From Saprospiraceae bacterium (GTDB lineage: Bacteria; Bacteroidota; Bacteroidia; Chitinophagales; Saprospiraceae): DNA of 64,000 nucleotides. The first letter of the stretch is position 1. Each line of letters starts with the position of its first letter. Under the pieces are notes generated by a model that saw nothing but the letters and a program-made list of their open reading frames with translations, searched no databases and was not told the DNA's origin. Positions 8,015 through 16,248 of this stretch are shown one piece after another. The DNA is taken from the NCBI GenBank assembly GCA_029263015.1, contig JAJCYI010000210.1:1-64000 (forward strand). Direction: 5' to 3'. A program made the position numbers and the translations under genes.

Positions 8015-9286
8015 TTAGTTTCCCTTCCGAGACCTTGAAGAAGAGGAACTTTTGCTGCTACTTCTACTACCTCCTGAAGAACTACGAGTTGAAGAGCTAC
8101 GGCTTGAGGAACTTCCGCTGCTTTTGAAACCTCCAGAACTGCGGCTTGAAGAACTCCCACTCCTACTTGAGCCACGGTTAATACTTCCACTTGAACGGTT
8201 CCGGCTACTTCCACTATTGGTCTTACTATTATTATTAGAGCGGCTACGGGAACTGCCGTTGTTCAACCCTCCAGAGCGGCTGCGGGAATTACTCTTCTTG
8301 TTGTAATTCTTTGATCGGTTAGGACTTGTACTCCTATTTCTATCCATGTTGCCGCGAGTACGGGAAGACCCTGAATTCTTATAACGGTCTGTACTTGGTG
8401 TAGTAGCTTTTGTGGAGCTACGAGTTGAAGACCGGTTTGAATCAGTTCGGCTGCGTGTATTGCTTTCTGGGGCAACATTGGTACGTGTGCTGTTTTCGTT
8501 AACCGTGCCACGGGTGTTGGTATTTCTGTCAGTAGTACGTCCCCGTGTTGTGCGGGTTCCCGATGAAGACCTGCCTCCTATGGCATTTTCCGTAAATAAA
8601 GAACCACGACTATTGCCTCCTGATGGCCTGCCACTACCTACAGTCCTCGCTCCATAATAGTTATTGTTGGTTGTATTGTTGTAAACGTAGTTATTGTTAC
8701 CCCAAGAAGGTGGGCAATAATAGTTGTTATAACCTCCACCGCCATAATAGTTATTATAACCATAACCTCCTCCTCCATAACCACCACCATAATAGTTGTT
8801 GTAACCCCCATACCGATTACTCCTCCACGGGTTATAGGAAGCATACAAGTTCGGGCCACTCCAAGAATTCCAACCAATCCCCCAATTCCAGCCACTGTAT
8901 CTATTATACCTATTCCAGCTATTGTATCCATAGTTCCTGTCATAGATCAAGACAGTCGTACCTGGTGTCCAAAATGGATCATAATAAGCTGCATCTACAT
9001 AAACAGGATCGTAATAACTGAAGCCATAATAAGGGCGGTGGAAGCGGCGAATTCGGGAAGTGTAGTGATAATTGTAATCATCATAATTGTCATAGCCATC
9101 ATCATCGTAATCATAATCATCATCCTCATAACTAGAATCATCATTGTACGAAGTTGAATTGTCGTAATAATAATCACTGTCGGTATCGGGGTCGTAGTAC
9201 AGATCGTCATATTGAGCCAATGCCAAATTTGACAAGCCAAATGCGAAAAGTGCTACCAGCAATGCATACATTTTATTCCTTTTCAT
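8015..9286 (-). CDS. Exported low-complexity protein: Tyr/Asp, Gly/Tyr/Asn and Arg/Ser-rich blocks
   Basis: A 423-residue protein with a signal peptide (cleaved near NLALAQ, residue 25). Three compositional blocks follow: an acidic Tyr/Asp block (about 26-75), an aromatic Tyr/Trp/Gly/Asn block (about 80-215, with repeated GGYNNYYGGG units), and a long Ser/Arg block (about 220-423) resembling eukaryotic SR domains (repeats such as SSRSRS, SSRSSG). No folded domain is evident apart from a short stretch around FWTPGTTVLIYD. The sequence should be intrinsically disordered, with acidic and basic ends that could self-associate. It may be a matrix, adhesive or wall-associated protein. Its function is unknown. 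It is divergent from proS, with a 281-base spacer between. Confidence 0.7.
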   Translation of the reverse strand: MKRNKMYALLVALFAFGLSNLALAQYDDLYYDPDTDSDYYYDNSTSYNDDSSYEDDDYDYDDDGYDNYDDYNYHYTSRIRRFHRPYYGFSYYDPVYVDAAYYDPFWTPGTTVLIYDRNYGYNSWNRYNRYSGWNWGIGWNSWSGPNLYASYNPWRSNRYGGYNNYYGGGYGGGGYGYNNYYGGGGYNNYYCPPSWGNNNYVYNNTTNNNYYGARTVGSGRPSGGNSRGSLFTENAIGGRSSSGTRTTRGRTTDRNTNTRGTVNENSTRTNVAPESNTRSRTDSNRSSTRSSTKATTPSTDRYKNSGSSRTRGNMDRNRSTSPNRSKNYNKKSNSRSRSGGLNNGSSRSRSNNNSKTNSGSSRNRSSGSINRGSSRSGSSSSRSSGGFKSSGSSSSRSSSTRSSSGGSRSSSKSSSSSRSRKGN

Positions 9287-9567
9287 TTTTCAAATTTTTT
9301 TAGTGTAATTACTTCGACTCTCCAATCGAATTTGCAAACACGAATTTATTAGATTTGCACCACTTTTATTGTTAAGGGGGAGATAAAATTCATTTTTTGC
9401 CCTGTTAAAGTCTTTAATGCAACTCATTCTTAAGACACTCCGTTTAAAAAATGTTATTTAATAATTCCTTAAAATTATAACTAAAGCATCAAAAGCCTGC
9501 TGTTTTAAGTGGTTTTTATGTTAAAAGCTATCTGTTTTTTCTTTTATCCGATAGCATAAGATTATTC

Positions 9568-11034
9568 ATGGCTAAAGTAATTACTGCAAGATCTGAAGAT
9601 TATTCAAAGTGGTATGGTGATATTGTCACCAATGCCAACATGGCCGAACACTCCGCTGTGAGGGGCTGTATGGTAATCAAACCTCATGGCTTTGCCATTT
9701 GGGAAAAGATGAGAGACCAGTTGGACAAAATGTTCAAAGACACTGGTCATGTCAATGCATATTTCCCACTGTTCATTCCAAAAAGTTTCCTAAGCCGCGA
9801 AGCCGAACATGTGGAAGGCTTTGCCAAAGAATGTGCCGTTGTCACCCATCACCGGCTGATGAGCGATCCAAACGGCAAGGGACTTATTGTTGATCCAGAG
9901 GCAAAACTTGAAGAAGAACTGATTGTGCGCCCAACTTCCGAAACCATCATTTGGGACACTTATAAAAACTGGATCAATTCATACCGAGACCTACCGTTGC
10001 TAATCAATCAATGGGCAAATGTGGTACGTTGGGAAATGCGAACCCGCATGTTTTTACGGACTACCGAGTTTCTTTGGCAAGAAGGCCATACCGCCCATGC
10101 TACCCGTGAAGAGGCTGTTGAAGAAGCGAAACAGATGCAAAAAGTCTATGCACAATTTGCAGAGGAATGGATGGCCATGCCTGTGATTCAGGGTTCAAAA
10201 ACCGTCAATGAACGTTTTGCAGGAGCCGAAGAGACCTGGACCATTGAGGCGCTTATGCAAGATGGCAAAGCCTTACAGGCTGGTACTTCCCACTTCCTGG
10301 CACAGAATTTTGCCAAAGCCTTCGATGTCAAATTTTTGAACGAAAACAATAAGGAAGAATACGTTTGGGCAACTTCTTGGGGTGTTTCGACCCGCTTGGT
10401 CGGTGGTCTCATTATGACTCATTCCGACGATGATGGCCTGGTACTTCCTCCTAAATTGGCTCCTACTCAAGTGGTCATTGTCCCAATACCAAAACCAAAA
10501 GTAGAGATTGACGAAGTTGCTGAAAAGATCATGAAAGAACTCCGCGCAAAAGGCGTTTCAGTAAAATACGATACCGATAAGAAAAAACGCCCTGGTTTTA
10601 AATTCGCTGAGCACGAACTTCACGGCGTCCCCGTTCGCCTCGGTATCGGCATGAGAGACATTGAAAATGGGCAAGTGGAAGTTGCCCGTCGGGATACAAA
10701 AGAAAAGACCAGCCAACCTTTGGAGGGGATTTCCTCATATATCGTCGATTTGCTGGACGACATACAAAACAACCTGTTCAACCGAGCCGTACAGTTCCGG
10801 ACAGAGCACACCACATCCGTTGATAATTTCGACGACTTCAAAAACGTATTGGAAGAAAAAAGTGGCTTTATCTCTGCCCATTGGGATGGCTCGACCGAAA
10901 CTGAACTGAAAATAAAGGAACTGACCAAAGCCTCCGCACGCTGCATACCGAACGATTTTGAAGAGGAAGAAGGAAAATGTGTACTGACAGGAAAACCATC
11001 GAAAGGAAGAATATTGTTTGCGAAAGCTTATTGA
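9568..11034 (+). CDS. proS: Prolyl-tRNA synthetase, type 3 (archaeal/eukaryotic-like)
   Basis: A 488-residue class II aminoacyl-tRNA synthetase that charges tRNA-Pro. It starts directly with the catalytic core. The motif 2 loop ([20 protein letters not shown], about 155-174) and a motif 3-like region ([16 protein letters not shown]) are visible. An anticodon-binding domain and the extra C-terminal domain of type 3 enzymes (ending [10 protein letters not shown]) follow. It lacks the YbaK editing insertion of bacterial type 1 enzymes, and its length matches type 3 ProRS, usual in Bacteroidota. It stands alone with a strong terminator behind it. Confidence 0.95.
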   Translation: MAKVITARSEDYSKWYGDIVTNANMAEHSAVRGCMVIKPHGFAIWEKMRDQLDKMFKDTGHVNAYFPLFIPKSFLSREAEHVEGFAKECAVVTHHRLMSDPNGKGLIVDPEAKLEEELIVRPTSETIIWDTYKNWINSYRDLPLLINQWANVVRWEMRTRMFLRTTEFLWQEGHTAHATREEAVEEAKQMQKVYAQFAEEWMAMPVIQGSKTVNERFAGAEETWTIEALMQDGKALQAGTSHFLAQNFAKAFDVKFLNENNKEEYVWATSWGVSTRLVGGLIMTHSDDDGLVLPPKLAPTQVVIVPIPKPKVEIDEVAEKIMKELRAKGVSVKYDTDKKKRPGFKFAEHELHGVPVRLGIGMRDIENGQVEVARRDTKEKTSQPLEGISSYIVDLLDDIQNNLFNRAVQFRTEHTTSVDNFDDFKNVLEEKSGFISAHWDGSTETELKIKELTKASARCIPNDFEEEEGKCVLTGKPSKGRILFAKAY

Positions 11035-11054
11035 GCTTTGGTATTCTTGAATTT

Positions 11055-11092
11055 AAAAAGACGGCTCGGCAGTACTGCCGAGCCATCTTTTT
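11055..11092 (+). terminator. Intrinsic terminator of proS
   Basis: The core 9-bp stem GGCTCGGCA/TGCCGAGCC (11063-11071 with 11076-11084, loop GTAC) extends outward through one mismatch into AAAAAG/CTTTTT, giving a long stem with a T-run. It begins 20 bases after the proS stop. Confidence 0.9.
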
Positions 11093-11297
11093 ATTGGCAA
11101 CTATTGATCATCAGAATCACCTGTATCAAAAATAAAGAGAAGCATATAACGAAACTCCATTTCTGCAAATACTCCCAATTGCAACAAGAAGAAATAACAA
11201 CAACCTCCTTATTCCTGAGGTACAGCAGGCTTTCAAATCATTGAATCTGACACCACCCAACTCGCCTCCATTCGTACCAATTTTCCCCCATATTCCT

Positions 11298-11305
11298 TAC
11301 CTTCG
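11298..11305 (+). promoter_or_regulatory. Candidate Bacteroidota -7 element of lipB
   Basis: TACCTTCG lies 22 bases before the lipB ATG at 11328, the same spacing as the TAGCTTCG box before the PhoD-like gene. It supports 11328 as the true start over the upstream in-frame ATG at 11241, since transcription would begin after that codon. Confidence 0.45.
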
Positions 11306-11327
11306 CGGCGCTTTTACAAAAAGGCTT

Positions 11328-12044
11328 ATGCAACAAGTTGTTTTCAAAGATTTAGGTCAAATTTCCTATAAAGAGGCCTGGGATTACCAAGGTCAATTAC
11401 GAGATGGAATTATTGCTATTAAACAGCAAAACAGGGATTTGGGAAAACAGGGCAATCCACTTTTGCCCATCCAGCATTACCTGCTTTTTTGTGAACATTC
11501 TCCTGTTTATACACTTGGCAAAAGTGGATCTTCTGACAATTTGTTGCTCAATGAAAAAGGCCTGAAAGAAAAAGGTGTTGAGTTTTTTAAAACCAATCGG
11601 GGTGGCGATATTACTTATCATGGACCAGGGCAAATTGTTGGGTATCCGATTTTTGACTTGGATGGCTTTTTTACAGATGTCCACCGCTATGTGCGTTATT
11701 TAGAAGAAGCCGTCATTCTTACACTAGCCGAATACGGCATTGAAGGATACCGCATCAAAGAGTACACAGGCGTCTGGCTTCCGCAAAACGACCTACTCCC
11801 AAAGCGGAAAATCTGTGCCATTGGCGTACACTTGAGCCGGTGGGTAACCATGCATGGATTCGCTTTCAACATCAATACTGATTTGAAGTATTTCCGACAT
11901 ATTATACCGTGTGGCATAAACGATAAAGACAAAGATGTGACTTCCCTTTCGTATGAGCTTGGATATCCTGTGACTGAAAACGAGGTGAAAGAAAAGCTAA
12001 AGGGACATTTTGCTGATTTATTCGGCTTTCAGTTCATACAATAG
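11328..12044 (+). CDS. lipB: Octanoyl-[acyl carrier protein]:protein N-octanoyltransferase
   Basis: LipB moves octanoate from acyl carrier protein to lipoyl domains, the first step of lipoate synthesis. From the chosen start (MQQVVFKDLG) it has 238 residues, the usual size. The family signature RGGDITYHGPGQ is at 91-102, the catalytic lysine is Lys161 (KICAIGVH) and the catalytic cysteine Cys195 (IIPCGI). The in-frame extension to 11241 is Pro-rich and unlike the family. No lipA lies nearby. The next gene starts about 100 bases downstream in the same direction. Confidence 0.93.
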   Translation: MQQVVFKDLGQISYKEAWDYQGQLRDGIIAIKQQNRDLGKQGNPLLPIQHYLLFCEHSPVYTLGKSGSSDNLLLNEKGLKEKGVEFFKTNRGGDITYHGPGQIVGYPIFDLDGFFTDVHRYVRYLEEAVILTLAEYGIEGYRIKEYTGVWLPQNDLLPKRKICAIGVHLSRWVTMHGFAFNINTDLKYFRHIIPCGINDKDKDVTSLSYELGYPVTENEVKEKLKGHFADLFGFQFIQ

Positions 12045-12141
12045 TTAAATTGTTGGAACAGAAATCTTTGTGAAATGATATTGCTTCTCAAATAATACTC
12101 ACTTACATGTGAACACGTCCACCCAGTGAATCTGTGAACTC

Positions 12142-12552
12142 ATGAAAAAAGACATTCCTCAATATAAAGTAGCCGATTTGGCCATCGCCATTACTCCAAG
12201 AATAGACAATGGCATCAAAGACGATGACCTCTGGGACGTTTTTGTGATCAACATGAAAGACGCCCCCATTGAAAATGTGCTCGTCAACTCTAAAGGCTAT
12301 GGTGAGCTGGAAGGCGAACCAATGCGAACAACTATTTTACGCCACTTCTTTAATGAAATCGGCCCGCAAACTGCCATGCTGTTGGAACCCATCCAGACCA
12401 AACTTTTTGACATTGCCAACGAGTTCTGGATCAGCTTTTCATTCGGTGGTTACATGTACGACAAAAAGTATGTATTTGTACGAGGTAGCATAACCGAGGA
12501 CAACTTCACGGCTATCCCTTTTTTGGAAAAGAGGGGAGTGATGATAAAGTGA
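12142..12552 (+). CDS. Conserved-looking small cytoplasmic protein, function unknown
   Basis: A 136-residue soluble protein without signal peptide or membrane segment, with a mixed alpha/beta pattern: DDLWDVFVINMKDAPIENVL near the start, a central helix around TILRHFFNEIG and FWISFSFGGYMYDKKYVFVR near the end. I do not recognise a named family. Its stop codon overlaps the GTG start of the thioesterase gene (GTGA, 12549-12552), so the two are translationally coupled and probably act in a related process. Confidence 0.7.
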   Translation: MKKDIPQYKVADLAIAITPRIDNGIKDDDLWDVFVINMKDAPIENVLVNSKGYGELEGEPMRTTILRHFFNEIGPQTAMLLEPIQTKLFDIANEFWISFSFGGYMYDKKYVFVRGSITEDNFTAIPFLEKRGVMIK

Positions 12553-13079
12553 GCTATTTTATGACTGGTAAAAAAACAATCGACTCCGAAACAGTGATGA
12601 CCGAAATGGTCATGCCCAACGATACCAACCCGCTGGGTAATTTGATGGGTGGTAATTTGATGCGTTGGATGGATATTGCTGGAAGTATTTGTGCTGGCAA
12701 ACATTGCGAAGCACATGCCGTGACCGCCTCCGTTGACCATGTTTCATTTCACAAACCTATTCCCCTCGGTGAAATTGTCACACTCAAAGCCAAAGTCACC
12801 AGGTCTTTCAACACCTCTGTAGAAATATTTGTAGAGGTTTTTGCCTCCGATATTAAAGGCCATAATCCACGAAAATGCAATCATGCATACTTCACCTTCG
12901 TTGCACTAAGTGATGAAACTTTGAAGCCGATGCCTGTTCCTCGGGTTATCCCACTTACAGCGGAAGAAGAACAACTGTACGAAAGTGCCATCCGCAGAAG
13001 AGAAGTCCGCTTGGTGCTAAGTGGAAGGATGAAGCCATCGGAAGCAATAGAGTTGAAGAACCTTTTTGAAGCTTTCTGA
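12549..13079 (+). CDS. Acyl-CoA thioesterase, hotdog fold (YciA/BACH-like)
   Basis: A 176-residue single hotdog domain that hydrolyses acyl-CoA thioesters. The motif NPLGNLMGGNLMRWMDIAG (about 22-40) carries the typical N..G..GG..M..D residues of the catalytic helix. TASVDHVSFHKPI and EIFVEVFASD form the central sheet, and the C-terminal extension (AEEEQLYESAIRRRE) is seen in related Bacteroidota enzymes. The GTG start overlaps the previous stop by 4 bases; an ATG four codons later (12561) is the alternative start. The chain-length preference cannot be read from the sequence. Confidence 0.88.
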   Translation: MSYFMTGKKTIDSETVMTEMVMPNDTNPLGNLMGGNLMRWMDIAGSICAGKHCEAHAVTASVDHVSFHKPIPLGEIVTLKAKVTRSFNTSVEIFVEVFASDIKGHNPRKCNHAYFTFVALSDETLKPMPVPRVIPLTAEEEQLYESAIRRREVRLVLSGRMKPSEAIELKNLFEAF

Positions 13080-13089
13080 TTTCAGCCTC

Positions 13090-13218
13090 TCACATACTTC
13101 TGTACATAAGGTACAAAAACAACATTAGCACAAGAACAGAAATACCAACCACTGTAAAAAATTTCTTGGAATCTCTTTTATTTGCTGCTGTCTTTCTCCT
13201 TTTCCTTTTGTTTGACAT
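13090..13218 (-). CDS. 42-residue basic single-pass membrane microprotein
   Basis: This reading frame runs from ATG (complement 13216-13218) to TGA (13090-13092). It encodes a very basic N-terminus (MSNKRKRRKTAANKRDSKK) followed by a hydrophobic helix (FFTVVGISVLVLMLFLYLMY) and a short RSM end. The abrupt split between the positive head and one membrane span of about 20 residues is what a real small inner-membrane protein with its N-terminus in the cytoplasm looks like. It is convergent with the thioesterase gene, ending 10 bases from its stop. No family recognised. Confidence 0.6.
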   Translation of the reverse strand: MSNKRKRRKTAANKRDSKKFFTVVGISVLVLMLFLYLMYRSM

Positions 13219-13360
13219 AATGATTCAACTTTGAGGTTTAGAGCCCAATACTTGAAGGACTGTATAAAAATCCATCTGAGAGTAGAACTGTTAACCGTAA
13301 AATATTCCCGAATTTAGAAATTTGATCTGAAAAGTAAAAGATTGTCAGGTGTCAAAATAT

Positions 13361-13391
13361 AAAAAGGCGGGGCTTTTGGCCTCGCCTTTTT
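13361..13391 (-). terminator. Intrinsic terminator of the OmpA-family gene at 13423
   Basis: AAAAAGGCG pairs with CGCCTTTTT at the base, continuing through a G/T wobble into GGC/GCC, for a 13-bp stem with a T/A-run on both sides. It lies 31 bases after the stop of the minus-strand gene. Confidence 0.85.
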
Positions 13392-13422
13392 AATAAAGCA
13401 GAATAATCGATGTTAGTCGAAA

Positions 13423-14535
13423 TTAGCTACTCAGTACGCGGAATTCAGTACGTCGGTTTGCTTGGTGCTCTTCTTCTGTACATTCTACTCCGTCAATACA
13501 TTTATTCTTAAGCCGGCTTTCGCCATAACCTTTAGCCACCAATCTGCTACGTTGTACACCCCTGGAAACGAGGTAGTTAACAACAGATTCTGCCCTGGCC
13601 TGAGAAAGGCTTTGGTTGGCCTCTGTCGAGCCACGCGAATCAGTATGGGAGCTTAGTTCCACACGGATATTTGGCTTATCCTTCATCAATTTCAGCAGCT
13701 TGCTGTCGATGATACGGCGTGATTCTGACGTCAGGCGAGCACTACCAAAATCGTAAAGGATCGGAAGCACATTGTAGTCTGTCAAGGTGCATTCTATCTC
13801 TTCCCAAACCGGATCACCACCTTTTTCTTCCAGAGTAATTATTGTTTCAACATTAAATTCTTCCGGCACTTCAAATTCTTCTACTGCTTCATCCTTCACC
13901 AATACCCGTTTGGTAATTGTCTTGAATTCAGCTGGTATTTCAATTTCTTCCACACTGGCCTCTTTTACAATTTCCTGCCGGCTGAGCATCATTGTTTTTC
14001 CACCTCGTGGTGCTTTGGTGTAGTTTGCATCTTTCTCAATTGTTTGAGAGGCGATGGTTCTATATTCTGCTGGATGTTCCACATAACAAAGAATCATGCA
14101 ATCCCGTGGATCATCGTGATCACAGTTTTCCAAAGAAGATTGGTATTCAAACTTAGCCACCTTTGGCCGGATTTCGATGGTTTCGGTTTTTACACCGAGC
14201 TCAACAGGCATAATGGTAATTTCATTGTAAGGTTCTTCAATTTGAATTTCCTCCGATACCGTCTTGAATTCGGCTGGAACATATACATATCTTTTGGAAG
14301 CTGGTTTCACCATCAGCGTTTCCTCTACGGTTTTGTATTCGGCTGACGTTTTTTCCAACCGCTTATATGCCGGGCGGGCAAGCATACGTTTTTCTGCAGT
14401 GCCGTAGCGTTCTGGAGTGACGCACTTGATGTAGCACTTACCTGGCGTCGGATTGGACGGAAAGCTATTATTTTGTCCATAGCCAACTGTCGCTATCATC
14501 AATAGGGATAAAAGTAAAATTGTTGGATTTTTCAT
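13423..14535 (-). CDS. OmpA-family outer membrane protein with N-terminal PAEYKTV-type repeats
   Basis: A 370-residue exported protein (signal peptide ending near GYGQ, residue 21). Residues about 35-245 consist of degenerate repeats built around P-A-[EY]-[YF]-[KR]-T-[VI] units (SAEYKTVEETL, PAEFKTVSEEI, PAEYRTIASQT, PAEFKTITKRV, PEEFNVETIIT), preceded by a conserved PGKCYIKC stretch. The C-terminal OmpA domain (about 255-370) carries YDFGSARL, ELSSHTDSRGS and a final NRRTEFRVL, the peptidoglycan-binding signature. It also has the CxDGVxC pair in the last loop, as in the PorE-like proteins of this window. It probably links an extracytoplasmic repeat array to the wall. It is monocistronic, with its own terminator. 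Confidence 0.85.
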   Translation of the reverse strand: MKNPTILLLSLLMIATVGYGQNNSFPSNPTPGKCYIKCVTPERYGTAEKRMLARPAYKRLEKTSAEYKTVEETLMVKPASKRYVYVPAEFKTVSEEIQIEEPYNEITIMPVELGVKTETIEIRPKVAKFEYQSSLENCDHDDPRDCMILCYVEHPAEYRTIASQTIEKDANYTKAPRGGKTMMLSRQEIVKEASVEEIEIPAEFKTITKRVLVKDEAVEEFEVPEEFNVETIITLEEKGGDPVWEEIECTLTDYNVLPILYDFGSARLTSESRRIIDSKLLKLMKDKPNIRVELSSHTDSRGSTEANQSLSQARAESVVNYLVSRGVQRSRLVAKGYGESRLKNKCIDGVECTEEEHQANRRTEFRVLSS

Positions 14536-14769
14536 AAATGAATTGATTTTGATTTGATTAAAAACTGGTCAATTAGTTATTTGAGGTGGAAGGTTACTTG
14601 AATTGACAAAATTGAATTTCTGGAAATCAATAAATTAGGATAAAAGCAAATGTAAAAATTGCTTTGCATTAACAAAAATATTAGCCTGAAAAGACCCAAT
14701 CAAAGATAACAAGCAAATCCATATGAGTTCAGACAGCAGATTGTAAAGAAAGTAACAACCCTTCAAAAG

Positions 14770-15402
14770 TTATTTTTTTATCGCAACCATAAGCCCATCC
14801 CTGATCGGGAGGATAATGTTTTCCACTCGGAGGTCTTGCATTATTTTTTGGTTAAATGATTCTAACACTACGGTATCCTTGTCTTTCAACCCCTTCCCCA
14901 CCTTGCCGCTCCATAGTACATTATCAGTCATAATCACCCCGCCCTTGGAGATCTTTTCTATTACCAAGTCATAATGCAAATGGTAATCGCTTTTCCCTGC
15001 ATCAATATAGACCAAATCAAAAGGTTGGGTGATCGTAGGAATTATATCTTTTGCATCCCCAATATGTTGTTGGATCTTACCGTCAAGCCCTGCTTTTTTA
15101 AAATACTTTTGAGAAATGTAAGAAAGCTCTGGGTTCACTTCTATCGTATGCAAAACACCCTTTTCCCTTAACCCTTTTGCTAAATTGATAGTACCATAGC
15201 CCGTGAATGTACCTATTTCCAAAATGACGGATGGCCGTATCCAAGAACTGATCATTGACAAGAACATTCCCTGGAGCCTGCCGGAAAGCATTTGAGGGGC
15301 AAGTGTTTTTAGGTGGGTTTCCCTTTCCAGTTCAAGCAGCAGTTGCTCAGGTTGTGTTGAGTAGCGCTCACAGTATTTTGACAAATTTTTAAGGTCTTGC
15401 AT
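14770..15402 (-). CDS. SAM-dependent O-methyltransferase (COG4122 type)
   Basis: A 210-residue class I methyltransferase of the catechol/caffeoyl-CoA O-methyltransferase group. SAM-binding motif I is EIGTFTGYGT (about 61-70). The metal and substrate motifs are YIDAGKSDYHLHYD and MTDNVLWSGKV, and the C-terminal IRDGLMVAIK strand is typical. It methylates a hydroxyl on a small molecule or, as proposed for some relatives, on tRNA. The substrate is not deducible here. It is probably transcribed alone. Confidence 0.88.
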   Translation of the reverse strand: MQDLKNLSKYCERYSTQPEQLLLELERETHLKTLAPQMLSGRLQGMFLSMISSWIRPSVILEIGTFTGYGTINLAKGLREKGVLHTIEVNPELSYISQKYFKKAGLDGKIQQHIGDAKDIIPTITQPFDLVYIDAGKSDYHLHYDLVIEKISKGGVIMTDNVLWSGKVGKGLKDKDTVVLESFNQKIMQDLRVENIILPIRDGLMVAIKK

Positions 15403-15449
15403 TTTGAGAGAATCGATTTTGAAAATGCAATATTACCCTAAAAATACAG

Positions 15450-15482
15450 AAGGGATAGCCTATGATAAACAGGCTATCCCTT
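15450..15482 (-). terminator. Hairpin terminator of the receiver-less LuxR gene
   Basis: A perfect 12-bp stem (15450-15461 with 15471-15482, loop of 9) lies 34 bases past the stop of the minus-strand gene at 15516. On that strand a T-rich stretch follows a few bases later. Confidence 0.65.
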
Positions 15483-15515
15483 GTGTTTTCTTTCATTTAG
15501 AAACAAGAGGTGTAT

Positions 15516-15920
15516 TCAATTGAAGTCTATCTGCATTGCAATTTTCAAAAGTTCGACCACATTCGCCACTTCCAATTTTTGTTGAATATTTTTTCTATGC
15601 GTATCAACGGTCAATTTACTGATATTCAAATTGGCGGCAATTTCTTTTGACGTATATCCATTTGCTATAAATTTCAAAACCTCTTTTTCCCTTTCAGAAA
15701 GACGGGCAAATTTCAGTTCGCTCTTTAATCTTTCGTTTTCTTCTGCCAACCGCCTGACAATCTCATCGCTTTTAAATCCCTTGGCAGCTCCCAAAGCAGC
15801 ATGAACCTGTTTGAACACTTTCCGGTGAAATGCCAATTCAGTTGAAAGTGCTTGATTTTGCTCTCTCAAATAGGAAATTTCATTACTCAATTGATCGCTA
15901 TATTTAGGTTGATTAATCAT
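15516..15920 (-). CDS. LuxR-type helix-turn-helix regulator without receiver domain
   Basis: A 134-residue protein. The N-terminal half (about 8-70) is a predicted coiled coil (heptads through ISYLREQNQALSTEL and RLAEENERLKSELK), probably for dimerisation. The C-terminal half is a LuxR/NarL HTH (LSEREKEVLKFIANGYTSKE, then IAANLNISKLTVDTHRKNI). There is no phosphoacceptor domain, so it is not a conventional response regulator. It is divergent from the NarL-type regulator at 16249, and both HTH domains share the THRKNI recognition-helix end, suggesting related operators. Confidence 0.85.
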   Translation of the reverse strand: MINQPKYSDQLSNEISYLREQNQALSTELAFHRKVFKQVHAALGAAKGFKSDEIVRRLAEENERLKSELKFARLSEREKEVLKFIANGYTSKEIAANLNISKLTVDTHRKNIQQKLEVANVVELLKIAMQIDFN

Positions 15921-16248
15921 GGTTCTCAGAATTTTTCCTGAATAATTAGTTATGAAATATTTCCATATAGATTTTCAATGGTTTCATTCGAAACAATCAA
16001 CTTGCTCAAACGTAATTTGCTTAATCATTCGCGATTGAGTAAATTGCGGCACATTTTCCAGGAACCGATTTAATAATAACATCCCACCAGTGGCAGTAAA
16101 CTGTATTTCATGTTATGACTGCTTGTTTTTGTAAGGCACACACACCTGATTTTGCCTAATCCCATACACACACTTTTCGGTTTCTGAATTTGACTGCATT
16201 CACTCTTGAAATGCTCATATTATGTGTATAAACAAAAACTGACTTCCC
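15921..16248. other. Divergent regulatory spacer between two LuxR-type genes
   Basis: The 328 bases hold no ORF or stable hairpin that I can support. The region must contain the promoters of both divergently transcribed regulators, but I see no unambiguous -7/-33 pair. Confidence 0.4.

Noticed and set aside
8638-8943. Ile/Thr/Val/Met-rich frame overlapping the low-complexity gene
   Set aside because: An out-of-frame reading of GGT/AAT/TAT-rich codons of the Tyr/Gly/Asn block; not a membrane protein in its own right.
9287-9567. T-box or other riboswitch before proS
   Set aside because: No T-box motif or stable specifier-loop structure is visible in the 281-base spacer, and T-box control is not expected in Bacteroidota.
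11241-11327. Upstream in-frame ATG giving a 267-residue LipB
   Set aside because: The extra 29 residues are Pro-rich and unlike the family, and a -7 promoter element lies at 11298-11305, downstream of that ATG.
15516-15920. Receiver-less LuxR protein as a truncated response regulator
   Set aside because: The N-terminal half is a coherent coiled coil with its own start rather than a broken receiver, and no receiver remnant is found in the upstream frames.
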